Below, one piece after another: positions 25,798 through 34,311 of a stretch of DNA of 56,334 bases. The stretch is from Shewanella gelidimarina (GTDB lineage Bacteria > Pseudomonadota > Gammaproteobacteria > Enterobacterales > Shewanellaceae). Under the pieces are notes generated by a model that was not told the origin of the DNA, searched no databases, and worked only from the letters and a program-made list of their open reading frames with translations. Both the position numbers and the translations under genes were made by a program. The stretch lies in assembly GCF_023283945.1 (NCBI RefSeq), contig NZ_JAKIKW010000029.1, positions 1 through 56,334 of the forward strand, given 5' to 3'. The stretch's first letter is position 1; each line of letters begins with the position of its first letter.

Positions 25798-26168
25798 ATA
25801 TATTGATGAACTCTCATAAATGAATGCTGACAAATGCGCGCAGCCTGAGTGATTTGTCTGGGGCAAAGCCTCTTATAAAAATCGATTACTGGTCTCTCAC
25901 CCGGAAGATAATGACAACCAAAATAGTTACAGCTGAAATAGTTTGAACTGTAATTTTCTAGTAATTTCCATTGCTATGGCAATAACCTAAAGCCCGACAA
26001 ATAGCGAGTTTCGAGCAGTACATTACGCTTTACTTGCCAAAACTCCACTTTATTTGATTATTACTCAACACTGATCACGTTAAAGATAATACTTGATAGT
26101 TAGAACACTAACTACTTTGATGATTATCAATTGATCGTTCAACCAATAATGTGTTTAGCAGTACAACA

Positions 26169-26195
26169 ATTAATAATGGGAGGCCATGTTATTTA
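26169..26195 (+). repeat. REP-like repeat
   Basis: Copy with the core AATAATGGGAGGCCATGTTA. It lies in the spacer upstream of the RebB gene. Confidence 0.8.
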
Positions 26196-26285
26196 GGTCA
26201 GGGAATGTTATCGGAAGGTCATTATGAACAAGCTTAGCTAAAGTAATGACTCGAAATAATTTGGCTCTGCTCGCTAGACAACTAC

Positions 26286-26308
26286 ATTGGATGGCCATGT
26301 TATTTAGA
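26286..26308 (+). repeat. REP-like repeat
   Basis: Copy with the core GGATGGCCATGTTATTT, 139 bp before the RebB start and 117 bp after the previous copy. Confidence 0.8.
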
Positions 26309-26446
26309 TACAGCGTCCACGGCTATTTCGACGAGTAAAATTTTTGCTTAAGCGGTCCTAGAAAGCGTAGATATAACCTCGCGATAGGCGGACAAACTTT
26401 CGGCCATGAAGGCCGCTCTACTTAACGATTTGAAAAGGAATAAACG

Positions 26447-26713
26447 ATGGCATTGCCAACAGCAGTAAACAGTCAAATCACCGACTCGGTATCCCAGGTA
26501 AATACTAAGGTTCTTGGTGATGCGCCGGCTGTAGCAACCGGTAACTTCATGCTAGCGACCAGTCAGGCGTTGTCGAATGCGGCTCACAACGCAACAACTG
26601 GCCAGCAAAACAACAGCGTTACGGCTCAGGCTGCACTTGTGCAGGGTGTAAATACCATGTTTGGTATCGATGTCGCATCGGCAGCGGAAGGCACTGCAAA
26701 GATTTACCGATAA
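26447..26713 (+). CDS. RebB-family R-body structural protein
   Basis: The 88-residue protein matches the RebB family (R-body proteins first known from Caedibacter). Landmarks are PTAVNSQITDSVSQVNTKVL, the conserved GDAPAVATGN, then an Ala/Gln/Asn-rich helical region SNAAHNATTGQQ. R-bodies are coiled protein ribbons that extend abruptly on a pH change. The ribosome binding site AAAAGGA is good. Only this one gene is present, whereas R-body loci usually have several reb paralogues in a row. It may therefore act with reb genes elsewhere or have another role. There is no companion on the same strand. Confidence 0.8.
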   Translation: MALPTAVNSQITDSVSQVNTKVLGDAPAVATGNFMLATSQALSNAAHNATTGQQNNSVTAQAALVQGVNTMFGIDVASAAEGTAKIYR

Positions 26714-26788
26714 GGTTAATCTCTCTGTCGATATTGGTTAGGAAAACTAGCCAATATCACCAGAGTCTTAAACTGCATAACGGCAACA

Positions 26789-26815
26789 ATTAATAATGGG
26801 TGCCCATGATATTCA
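26789..26815 (+). repeat. REP-like repeat with perfect palindromic core
   Basis: Copy TAATGGGTGCCCATGATATT in which the core ATGGG-TG-CCCAT is a perfect inverted repeat. It ends directly at the stop of the DUF2325 gene. Confidence 0.8.
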
Positions 26816-28054
26816 TTATAAGTTGACGCAGCTTATTTCATTGGCCACATCATCCATCGCTTTAGCAAAGCTTGATATGCCAGAAGAGGGGATGAACAAG
26901 TGACGCTTATTATGTTGCTTACAGAATCGCTTCAATCTGTAGTAGGCGTCGTGACTGATGCAATCGGAGGCGCAAATAACCGCATCGGCAGACCACAACA
27001 TGGCATCTAAGCGCTTGCTACGGTCTTGGACGCCGCCATCATGATGGCTGAACTCGCCATTACAACGAGACACCAGCTCCCTGTATTGTTCAGTCATGCG
27101 CTGCTGGCCACCAACACATAAAATTTTCAGACCCTTAAGATCTGGACAATCGGTGCAAGAAGCCGCGCTGCATTTATTACAGGGAGACAGACTCTGCTTT
27201 ACTAACCCCTCTAGGGATCGGGATTCTTGCCTCTGTAGCTGCAATTTTTGAGTTAAACCCAAAATGTTATCTTCACTGTGTTGCAGTTTTTGCTGCCACT
27301 GCAGTTTCTGTTTATCTAAAATCTCGAGCGAAGTATTTTTACTCGCCACTTCGTTCTGTAGCTGCTTTAGTTCAAGCGCCGCTGCATTATTATTTCCTTG
27401 CCGTTCTAGGCGCTGGCAGTGCTCTTTAAGTTGCAAATTGTCCGCCTTAATATCAGCCAGCTGTTGTTGTAGATCACCCAGCTGCCGCTCTTTGCTAGAG
27501 ATCGTCTGATGTGATTTTTGCTGACTTTTATCTGACGATTTTTTCAGTTCTAACAGCTCCTTTTCAACAGTGTGTAGACGTTTCAGATCGGCACGTTGGC
27601 CAGCCCCAATCTGGTGGGACAACATATGAATGGTTTCATAAGCCATTTCCTCAATAGTCAGATCACACAAAGGGTGCGTTAACAGTGCCCATAGGGCTTC
27701 GGCGCTGGCTCCTCGATCTATATGTTGCTGCCAGACAGGTTTGAGCTCATCGCGACATTTAATCAGACCAAAACGCGTGATAGCGGCAGTAAACTTTTTA
27801 TCTAGGTGCTTTTGTACCGCCAAAGACAGGTGATGTTTAACGTCACAGTTGGAAACGATCCAAGTGTGTAGCCAGTAATCACTTTTTCGAGCCTGTTCTT
27901 TGTCGACAATTTTCTCTGCCAGCTTACGGATCTCAGATGTCGTCAAACAGGTACCGATAACAGGACATAGCAGTTTAGCGCTTAACTCCCACAGTTTACG
28001 TTTACCTTTAAAGCAATTAAATGCCTGTGTTCCAGTGGCTGAGATATCACACAT
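26816..28054 (-). CDS. DUF2325 coiled-coil protein, Fur-regulated
   Basis: The 412-residue protein has an N-terminal helical/Cys-containing region (~1-160), a long Gln/Leu/Lys-rich coiled coil (~165-300), and a cysteine cluster (CNKCSAASCTDC). It ends in a DUF2325 domain (LKILCVGGQQRMTEQYRELV and SADAVICASDCISHDAYYR). The ATG at 28054 has a perfect AAGGAGG seven bases upstream; frames starting earlier lack this. A strong Fur box lies 86 bp upstream, so expression is probably iron-repressed. The biochemical role of DUF2325 is unknown; the cysteine cluster may bind metal. Confidence 0.85.
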   Translation of the reverse strand: MCDISATGTQAFNCFKGKRKLWELSAKLLCPVIGTCLTTSEIRKLAEKIVDKEQARKSDYWLHTWIVSNCDVKHHLSLAVQKHLDKKFTAAITRFGLIKCRDELKPVWQQHIDRGASAEALWALLTHPLCDLTIEEMAYETIHMLSHQIGAGQRADLKRLHTVEKELLELKKSSDKSQQKSHQTISSKERQLGDLQQQLADIKADNLQLKEHCQRLERQGNNNAAALELKQLQNEVASKNTSLEILDKQKLQWQQKLQHSEDNILGLTQKLQLQRQESRSLEGLVKQSLSPCNKCSAASCTDCPDLKGLKILCVGGQQRMTEQYRELVSRCNGEFSHHDGGVQDRSKRLDAMLWSADAVICASDCISHDAYYRLKRFCKQHNKRHLFIPSSGISSFAKAMDDVANEISCVNL

Positions 28055-28139
28055 GCAGTCCTCCTTAATCCTGTCGCCGTTAAACTTGCCTTTAAGCAAT
28101 GATTGAGTCGTCAATGGCATCAGTGTAACGACACACAAC

Positions 28140-28158
28140 AATGATAATAGTTATCATT
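28140..28158. promoter_or_regulatory. Fur box
   Basis: The 19 bp AATGATAATAGTTATCATT is a perfect 8-3-8 inverted repeat and matches the Fur consensus GATAATGATAATCATTATC closely. It lies upstream of the DUF2325 gene on the minus strand. It is 250 bp from the plus-strand gene at 28408, so the minus-strand gene is the likely target. Confidence 0.85.
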
Positions 28159-28201
28159 CGCATAAATGGGAAGTATTACTTGAGAATATTTTTCGCGAAA
28201 G

Positions 28202-28230
28202 AATAATAATCGGTGACCATGTTATTTTCT
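28202..28230 (+). repeat. REP-like repeat
   Basis: Copy with the core AATCGGTGACCATGTTATTT, in which GGTGACC is self-complementary. Confidence 0.8.
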
Positions 28231-28407
28231 TAATCAAGCATCTCGCACTTAACTCCATAAGTGTTCACATTGAACAGATTATGTGTTCACCCTCTCCTGA
28301 GTTTTCAATTACAAAAAAGTAAAACTAATAAAACCAGTTAATTAAAATAGGGCACGATTTATGCTGCTTTTATCGCACATGTAATCTATATCATTAAGGA
28401 TACAACT

Positions 28408-28977
28408 ATGAATATAAAAATTATAATTGCACTGGTTTCATTTATTTTTATAAGTGTTTCATCAGATGCTTTAGGACAAAATCAAGGCGGAGGAAATGTA
28501 ATGGTCCTAAACTTGGTTGGTACTGGGAATGGGGAGCTACTTAAGGTACCGGATATTGACGGTGATGGTATTGAAGATGACGCTACTTGTTTCGCAGTCG
28601 ATCTGTACAATGGCGAAAATGGTCATTTGATTGGTACAGCAGTCGACTGCTTGTCGATGATTTCCAGCGTTGGCGACGGACTTGCATTGGTTGGCACTAC
28701 ATACTTCAATTTCCCCCAAGGCACACTCATCACCAGAGGAAACACAAGCGTTCAGCCCGTCACACAGCCTACAGTGACTCCAGATGGCCAATCCATAACT
28801 CACATCACGGGAGCTGCCAGCAACGAAAATGCAATTTTAGAAGGTACAGGTCGCTTTGAGGGCCAGACCGGAACTGTGCGACTTTCTGGGATGGTAGACA
28901 TGTCAAATATTGATATCGGCCAAATAACCTTTAATTGCTTGTTTGTCATAGCACTCGATCCGTCAGAGTCAGAGTAA
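28408..28977 (+). CDS. Secreted protein with possible allene-oxide-cyclase-like barrel
   Basis: The 189-residue protein has an N-terminal signal peptide (cleavage near SDALGQ), an Asp-rich loop DIDGDGIEDD that may bind calcium, one cysteine pair, and a C-terminal EGTGRFEGQTGTVRLSG. The last segment resembles the allene oxide cyclase/dirigent barrel. The fold call is tentative. AAGGAT lies upstream of the ATG. It stands alone between a Fur-box region and a run of three REP-like repeats. Function unknown. Confidence 0.7.
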   Translation: MNIKIIIALVSFIFISVSSDALGQNQGGGNVMVLNLVGTGNGELLKVPDIDGDGIEDDATCFAVDLYNGENGHLIGTAVDCLSMISSVGDGLALVGTTYFNFPQGTLITRGNTSVQPVTQPTVTPDGQSITHITGAASNENAILEGTGRFEGQTGTVRLSGMVDMSNIDIGQITFNCLFVIALDPSESE

Positions 28978-29352
28978 AATGTAGCTGTGTATATAACCCT
29001 GATATTTAACAATGGCTGGCCATGTTATTCAAAATAGTGATGAACACGCATATCCAAAACACCACATTAGTTAGGTTTAACAATGGCTGCCCATGTTATT
29101 AAGCATCTGATTTACACCAAAATCCCGTAACAAGTCGTCACTAAATACTGACGAATACGCATATCCAAAAACACCCAATCACTTAGAGTTAACTATGGGT
29201 GACCATGTGGTGCTAAATCCTGCATTTTGAAGTGGTTTGGGTCTCGTTATCTATATCTTTGATGATAGCTATCACTGATAAGTCAGCGACTGGATAACTT
29301 CTGCAATTGAAACTGGCTAACATAACTAGCGTACCTCACTCTACCAACTCAA
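28978..29352. repeat. Intergenic cluster of three REP-like repeats with a duplicated flank
   Basis: REP-like copies lie at 29007-29030, 29077-29100 and 29189-29212. The second and third are each preceded by a related ~26 bp sequence (ACGCATATCCAAAA near 29045 and 29156), so a unit of about 63 bp (29038-29100 and 29149-29212) is duplicated. In the first copy the core is ATGGC-TG-GCCAT, a perfect palindrome. The third copy has diverged at its right end (CCATGTGGTG). No gene was seen. Confidence 0.8.
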
Positions 29353-29886
29353 CTAAAGCAACAGACGACAGCCACAGACCGTGTTGCTTGGCTGAAACAG
29401 GACTATGGCGTAATCTTTCTGCTCATCGAGATCTAATGTTTCTAGAGTCAGGTTATGCATCCCTTTATTATCTAGGTTAAATGAACTCACATAGGAAAGG
29501 TATTGCATATGTTCAGGTTGTCTCTGATCATTGACCATCGACTCCTCTTTGGTCTTAACAGAAAAAGAGTACCTCTGGGCATCGCTATCGTAATTTAACA
29601 AACTCCCTTTCATCCTGATATTACCGGCCGCACTGCCGTCAAAGTTGAAGTATCGATAATTAAACTGTACCTGTTCTCCCTTGGCAGTCACATCGACGAG
29701 TAGATAATTTCGCCCCTTCTCTGTATCGCCTTTATGTCTATCGAATAACTCAGAGCTACAATTTAACATCAAGGTCTCACTCGGATTCAGATACCGATAG
29801 CTGATAGAAAAACTAATTAATAGCAGCGCTAAGATAGCGGAGTTGACACCCCAAAGTAATTTTCTATTCACAAAGCGCCACCTCAT
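29353..29886 (-). CDS. Membrane-anchored partner of ToxR-like regulator (ToxS-like)
   Basis: The 177-residue protein has an N-terminal membrane anchor (residues ~12-32) and a periplasmic beta-rich domain ending in a CGC motif. It overlaps the upstream winged-helix regulator by 23 bp and would be its periplasmic cofactor in the manner of ToxS. The function is inferred from gene order and topology. No family motif was recognised. Confidence 0.6.
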   Translation of the reverse strand: MRWRFVNRKLLWGVNSAILALLLISFSISYRYLNPSETLMLNCSSELFDRHKGDTEKGRNYLLVDVTAKGEQVQFNYRYFNFDGSAAGNIRMKGSLLNYDSDAQRYSFSVKTKEESMVNDQRQPEHMQYLSYVSSFNLDNKGMHNLTLETLDLDEQKDYAIVLFQPSNTVCGCRLLL

Positions 29887-30598
29887 CTAACCAAGCTTGA
29901 GTGATAAATTGCTTATGATGACGGAAATCAGATAACTTAAGATTTCTGACGACCGACAGACCCAACTTCTCCCCTCTCATGGTGATATTAAACACTTGTT
30001 TATCATGGGATAAAGATAGATAAATATCTTGCCATGGCGCTGAATAGCACCCTTTGAAGCCGGCAGAAAATTGCGTAATAACTCTCATTAATGACTCATT
30101 GTTTGTTTTAGATTTTGAGTAACTAATCAGGTTTATCTGCTGACCAGATAAGAGCGTGAGTGCCGTAACATTATAAGGCTCGGTAGTCGAACCACTCTTT
30201 GAAAACTGCCTCACGAGCCCAATGGTAATGACGATAATCGTTATCAACACAGCGAAAATGAGCCAACGTTTAACCTTAGCTATCTGTGTCCACTGAATAC
30301 GCTTCGCTTCGCCTCGTAACCGATACCCTTTACTCTTTACCGTCTCAATCAACTGCTCATGCTCAGGCCCTAAGAAAGAACGCAACATAAACACGGCGCG
30401 AGTCACTGAAGAATCACTCAAAGGAGGATGCTCTTCATCGGCAGCACCTAATTTATGCTTAGCCACAATCCGGTTTCGATTGGCAATAAGCAGTTTAAGT
30501 ACCTGTAACTCGGCCCTGGGTAAGTGCCATACATCACCACTGTCCAGATTCTTTAGTTGCTCTCGCTGAATATCAAACTGACAGCTGCCCAGTTGCAT
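29864..30598 (-). CDS. ToxR/CadC-like transmembrane winged-helix regulator
   Basis: The 244-residue protein has an N-terminal OmpR/PhoB-type winged-helix DNA-binding domain (residues ~1-100, with SDSSVTRAVFMLRSFLG and IETVKSKGYRL), one transmembrane helix (~110-130), and a C-terminal periplasmic domain. It would sense a periplasmic signal and control transcription directly. It is divergent from the Tat-cytochrome/lipoprotein pair (31057-32432), a plausible target. The start ATG at 30598 lacks a strong ribosome binding site. Confidence 0.82.
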   Translation of the reverse strand: MQLGSCQFDIQREQLKNLDSGDVWHLPRAELQVLKLLIANRNRIVAKHKLGAADEEHPPLSDSSVTRAVFMLRSFLGPEHEQLIETVKSKGYRLRGEAKRIQWTQIAKVKRWLIFAVLITIIVITIGLVRQFSKSGSTTEPYNVTALTLLSGQQINLISYSKSKTNNESLMRVITQFSAGFKGCYSAPWQDIYLSLSHDKQVFNITMRGEKLGLSVVRNLKLSDFRHHKQFITQAWLDEVALCE

Positions 30599-31056
30599 AG
30601 ATAGATCCGTTAAAAGGTAACAGTAAAATAATATGCAATAAAACTAATGATTTCTGTGATCCCCCCTATCTCCTATAAAAATTCACTATTAAATACCCCC
30701 TTAGAGGCAGAATGATGACAATTTTGAGAATAAAGTCACACTGTTGAATAGATGAAGAAGGTCTGGGATTCATCTTCATAATGAGCGAATTAACATGAAT
30801 TTAACAAATGCAGTGATTCATCACCGTTTCTACTCTGCAAAGCCGATACTGACAGGGGTCCTAATCGATAAATGACATTGTGGCGATTCTCATTTGGTTC
30901 AAAAGTTTTTTCTAATCAAGCTAAATATTCATCTGCCGAAGATCACACTATTTATGATCCAGACCCCGCAAACTTATTCCATGTCAAACGGTGATGAAGT
31001 CAACCCTGACCGAGTCACTTTATAGTTAACCATATAAAAATAACGCAGGAATGATT
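30599..31056. other. Divergent intergenic region before the Tat cytochrome
   Basis: This 458 bp region must contain the promoters of the ToxR-like regulator and of the cytochrome operon. A 26-codon frame at 30794 is not supported. No operator was recognised. Confidence 0.35.
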
Positions 31057-31881
31057 ATGACCATTAACAGACGACAAGCATTAACCAAAATTATTGGTAT
31101 CAGTACAGCTGCAGCAGGTGCCACCCTTATGGGAACCTCAGCATTCGCGGCGACAGATGCAGACGGAAACTTCCATTTAGAGCTAGGGGACAAACTTATG
31201 TATGTTCCACTAGACGCAATGGCAACGGCTAAACTCGCCTATGAAACTGGCGGCGGTTGTATGCATCAGATTTTCCATTCTATTGTCACTATGTTAGCTA
31301 ATTCAACTAGTGCCGATGCAGCCAATTTCAAGACCATTCCAACGGCATTGGCCGGATATGGTTGGGCTGGCATCATAGGACAAGGTACTATCTGCGGTAA
31401 CCTAAATGCTACCGGTATGTTAGTGAACATTCTTGATGGTCTTAATGGCCAAAACTCGGCGGTTATCGGCTCAACTTTCAGATATTATGAGAATACCGAA
31501 CTTCCACTATCTTCGCCTGAGTTTGTTGCGGGAATCGGTTCTACCGAAGAAAAGACAACAACAGAGGTCGTCAAGCCATCTGTTGCTAACAGTGTTCTTT
31601 GTCACTCATCAATCAGTAACTGGTCTAAAGCATCGGGTAAAACCTTCTCTCAGAAGGGTGAACGTTGTAAGCGTCTGTCAGCATCTATTACCTTCCACCT
31701 TGTAGAACTGTTAAATCGTGCCCATGGCGGTGAAGATCTTAGTCTTCTACCTGCGTCTATGCCTTCGGATGAAGCACAAGCCTGTAAGAGTTGTCATGGT
31801 GTCGATTCAACAATGGGCTCAGCTGCCAGCGTTAAATCCGATATGGAATGTACTACTTGTCATACCGGCCACTTCAACTAA
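31057..31881 (+). CDS. Tat-exported dihaem cytochrome with C_GCAxxG_C_C-type domain (split-Soret-like)
   Basis: The 274-residue protein has a Tat-type signal (INRRQALTKIIG, then Ala-rich to AFAA). A cysteine-bearing helical domain follows (GGGCMHQIFHSIV and GWAGIIGQGTICGNLN) that resembles the C_GCAxxG_C_C/split-Soret cytochrome family. Two CXXCH haem sites are at the C-terminus (CKSCH and CTTCH). Split-Soret cytochromes were described from Desulfovibrio; their role is not settled. The ATG at 31057 gives correct spacing to GCAGGA. A lipoprotein gene follows after 11 bp. Family call is by motif only. Confidence 0.72.
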   Translation: MTINRRQALTKIIGISTAAAGATLMGTSAFAATDADGNFHLELGDKLMYVPLDAMATAKLAYETGGGCMHQIFHSIVTMLANSTSADAANFKTIPTALAGYGWAGIIGQGTICGNLNATGMLVNILDGLNGQNSAVIGSTFRYYENTELPLSSPEFVAGIGSTEEKTTTEVVKPSVANSVLCHSSISNWSKASGKTFSQKGERCKRLSASITFHLVELLNRAHGGEDLSLLPASMPSDEAQACKSCHGVDSTMGSAASVKSDMECTTCHTGHFN

Positions 31882-31892
31882 AGGAGCGCGTC

Positions 31893-32432
31893 ATGAACTA
31901 TAAACTTTTCAGCGTACTCTTAACTGGTGCGCTAATGACCACAGCCTGTGGCAGTGATGATAATGATACTGTTACTCCTGTAGATCCAGTGACACCACCA
32001 GTAGTGGTAGTGCCGACAACGATTGACGTTGCTAAAGCGGCAACCATAGAATTAGAATTAGCGAGTTTTGATGGTGTAAGTGGTGCCTTAAGCTTTAGCC
32101 TCAGCGATGCCGACCAGATGGCTATCACGAATGCTAAAGAGTATCGAATTGTCTACTTTGGTTTTCCGGACCATGATGACCCATCAACTAAGGCTAAGGC
32201 ATGGAAACGTTGGCATTTAAGCAAGTCATATCAGTGCGGTAGTGAAGCCAGTGAATGTGAAGGTTTACTCACCGAAACTGCCACGAAAGGAAGCTACACC
32301 TTCGAGGCCCCTGGGTTGGATTGGAGCAGCGATGCAACTCCTGACGCAGTACAAAAGTATAAGGTCGCCATTGAAATAAAGGGCGCTTTAAGCAGCAATG
32401 ACTTGGAAGTTCTTCCACCACCGGCAGTGTAA
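31893..32432 (+). CDS. Lipoprotein partner of the Tat cytochrome
   Basis: The 179-residue protein has a lipobox (MTTAC) followed by an acidic Pro/Val-rich linker and a compact domain with two cysteines (YQCGSEASECEG), probably a disulphide. AAGGAG precedes the ATG at 31893, and the gene is 11 bp after the cytochrome, so they form an operon. The domain is not recognised. By position it may anchor or assist the cytochrome. Confidence 0.75.
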   Translation: MNYKLFSVLLTGALMTTACGSDDNDTVTPVDPVTPPVVVVPTTIDVAKAATIELELASFDGVSGALSFSLSDADQMAITNAKEYRIVYFGFPDHDDPSTKAKAWKRWHLSKSYQCGSEASECEGLLTETATKGSYTFEAPGLDWSSDATPDAVQKYKVAIEIKGALSSNDLEVLPPPAV

Positions 32433-32606
32433 AAGTAAATTTTTACTGTGTTCCTGCTTTATACAAACTTGGTGTTTATCACCATTGAGAGCCTGGGTCT
32501 CATCACCTTGATCTTAGTATAAAGCCGTTTCCCATTGCTAAATGTTAGTCATCGTTTAAATGTCTAAATAGTAAGTAAATTGTTACCGTCCCCACTTTTG
32601 GAGAGG

Positions 32607-32626
32607 CTTGCCCTCTCCTTTTTTTG
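32607..32626 (+). terminator. Possible terminator of the cytochrome-lipoprotein operon
   Basis: A short stem GAGAGG/CCTCTC is followed by a run of seven T. It lies 170 bp past the stop of the lipoprotein gene. Weak stem. Confidence 0.5.
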
Positions 32627-32949
32627 TACTCACCAAATAATACCAATTTCATTAACTTTCTGCTCATTCACCGCGAATTCAAAGCGCTGAAGGCAAGGTC
32701 TATATATTCCTCCTCGGTAATGGCTCCATACGTTACTCTCGATAATTGCTCCTGCATTATTCAACCTTCGCCCATCCCTAGGATCCTACCTCCGATATCC
32801 ATATAGCCCCCGGTGTCAGGATTGTTGTCGTCTCAATTAATGTTATAAATAAAACAGGCTGCGGTAAGTTAAAGCGAGTGGGTTATCAAAGGGATTCAAG
32901 TCAATTTAATACCTCAGGTTTAAACCTGTCAAAAGTACGTTCATCGGAT

Positions 32950-32986
32950 AAGTGGTCAAGTGGTCAAGTGGTCAAGTGGTCAAGTG
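32950..32986. repeat. Tandem repeat of AAGTGGTC
   Basis: Four full and one partial copy of the 8 bp unit AAGTGGTC. No gene is overlapped; likely a slippage tract. Confidence 0.9.
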
Positions 32987-32996
32987 AGGAAACAAC

Positions 32997-33026
32997 GAAT
33001 AATAATGGGTGGCCATGTTATTTTTA
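32997..33026 (+). repeat. REP-like repeat
   Basis: Copy with the full core AATGGGTGGCCATGTTATTT, the most typical in the window. Confidence 0.85.
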
Positions 33027-33114
33027 GTGATCAGTTAATAAATCGTTAAGTTCCCGTACAGCATACTGTCGTTATATTAATGATCAAATTAGGATGATTA
33101 AGCAGAGGCGACAG

Positions 33115-33432
33115 ATGAAACGATTAACTAAGATGTTAGCAACAGCAGTAAAAACGGTAACCACTATCGCTCTGACCTTGTTTATCTCAATCGGCAGCGC
33201 TCACGCCTCTTTAAATACTGCGGTAACAGCCAATTTAGTGAACTCTAAAACTGATGATAACTTACTCATTTGCCAATATCAGACAGTATCAGGTAGCCAT
33301 TTCCAGGTGTTTGATAAGGTTTTAGACAATGAGTATGCCTGCCCAACTAACATGCAAGTCGCCCACGAGACTATGCTTACCGATGCTGAAAAAGCCCAGA
33401 TTAAACAGATGCTCTCGCTGCAGAATTATTAA
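33115..33432 (+). CDS. Small secreted protein of unknown family
   Basis: The 105-residue protein has a signal peptide cleaved near SAHAS and two cysteines that could pair (LICQYQ and YACPTN). The ATG at 33115 has AGAGG at the right distance; an in-frame ATG seven codons earlier does not. A strong terminator follows, so it is a single-gene unit. No family recognised. Confidence 0.7.
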   Translation: MKRLTKMLATAVKTVTTIALTLFISIGSAHASLNTAVTANLVNSKTDDNLLICQYQTVSGSHFQVFDKVLDNEYACPTNMQVAHETMLTDAEKAQIKQMLSLQNY

Positions 33433-33460
33433 CTCTTCACGTTAACCATATTAGAACCGA

Positions 33461-33485
33461 AGCGCAGCACAAGCTGCGCTTTTTT
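33461..33485 (+). terminator. Rho-independent terminator of the small secreted protein gene
   Basis: A perfect 8 bp stem AGCGCAGC/GCTGCGCT with loop ACAA is followed by TTTTT. A truncated copy of the same hairpin occurs at 35153-35177. Confidence 0.9.
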
Positions 33486-33499
33486 GTGGCCGAGTTAAA

Positions 33500-33529
33500 A
33501 ATAGTAATGAGTGGCCCTGTTGTTTTTTT
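33500..33529 (+). repeat. REP-like repeat, diverged
   Basis: Copy with the core TAATGAGTGGCCCTGTTGTTT, just after the terminator. Confidence 0.65.
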
Positions 33530-33648
33530 AAGTGGGTCAATAGCAAGCGAAAGCAGATCGCGAAGTGATCTAGAATGTGTGATATCCATCCTATACTCAA
33601 TCAAAGGCGATCGGCCTTTAATTGCTATTGACGGCCTAGGGAATGGAT

Positions 33649-34293
33649 ATGAATGTTTTACGAATAATACTGTTATTACTGGTGGTGATGCCTATCACCA
33701 CGGTCGCCGATGTCGATAAGCAAACCCTCGATAAAATCTATCAGCTAGATATTAAGCTCACCGAAGAAGACTTGCTCGTTAATGTGCAGGGCTATCCGGT
33801 GCCAACCTACGACGCCTTTCATGGCTGGTTGATTATTAACGACGTCGAAGATCGCTACGATGAGATAACAGCATTCTTTGCTAAGCAGGGCGTCGAGAAT
33901 GTTATTCCTATTTACTTAGCAATGTTGCAAGGCACTAGTTGGGAGATGAAAGGCACCTCTGTTTTTACCTTTCCCGAGGTCGAACAATGGCAGAGCATGG
34001 CTAATACGCTGATCTTTTTACAGAAGGAAATCGTGCCTATTATCGGCGATGTGATTCCGGTCTCTGGCGACCGTTCCGATGAGTATAATCGCCTCGCTGG
34101 CGGTGCCGGACAGAGCAAGCACATGCAGTTCTGCGCCTTGGATATGGTGCCGGTTAAGAGCTATTCCCGCGAGGAATTAATGTCAAAGCTTAAGGAGATA
34201 CATCGTAAGGTAGGGCAGAAATATCAGGCCGGCTTGGGTATCTATGGCGGTATTCGGTTTCATATCGACACCTGCGGCTTCCGCCAGTGGTAG
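33649..34293 (+). CDS. Exported M15-type peptidase
   Basis: The 214-residue protein has an N-terminal signal peptide (cleavage near TTVAD). The C-terminal zinc-site pattern is His158 and Asp165 in SKHMQFCALD (SxHxxxxAxD) and His205 in RFHID. These are the ligands of M15 D-Ala-D-Ala carboxypeptidase-type enzymes. It would act on peptidoglycan in the periplasm. The start at 33649 is spaced correctly from AGGGA; the ATG two codons upstream overlaps it too closely. The region upstream in 33530-33648 shows no promoter I could name. Confidence 0.8.
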   Translation: MNVLRIILLLLVVMPITTVADVDKQTLDKIYQLDIKLTEEDLLVNVQGYPVPTYDAFHGWLIINDVEDRYDEITAFFAKQGVENVIPIYLAMLQGTSWEMKGTSVFTFPEVEQWQSMANTLIFLQKEIVPIIGDVIPVSGDRSDEYNRLAGGAGQSKHMQFCALDMVPVKSYSREELMSKLKEIHRKVGQKYQAGLGIYGGIRFHIDTCGFRQW

Positions 34294-34311
34294 TGCTAGT
34301 GTTTTCGAGTG

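Larger units (their letters stand above)
25798..26446. other. Repeat-bearing intergenic region
   Basis: This 649 bp spacer between the acyltransferase (minus) and the RebB gene (plus) holds two REP-like repeats (26169, 26286) and both promoters. No other gene was recognised. Confidence 0.4.
32433..33114. other. Intergenic region with tandem octamer and REP-like repeat
   Basis: 682 bp without a supported gene. It contains the 8 bp tandem repeat at 32950, one REP-like repeat at 32997-33026, and, near 32607-32624, GAGAGG...CCTCTCC followed by TTTTTTT, a possible weak terminator for the lipoprotein operon. Confidence 0.45.

Noticed and set aside
33486..33719. Plus-strand frame upstream of and overlapping the M15 peptidase
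   Set aside because: It begins inside a REP-like repeat, lacks a ribosome binding site, and overlaps the signal peptide of the peptidase in another frame.
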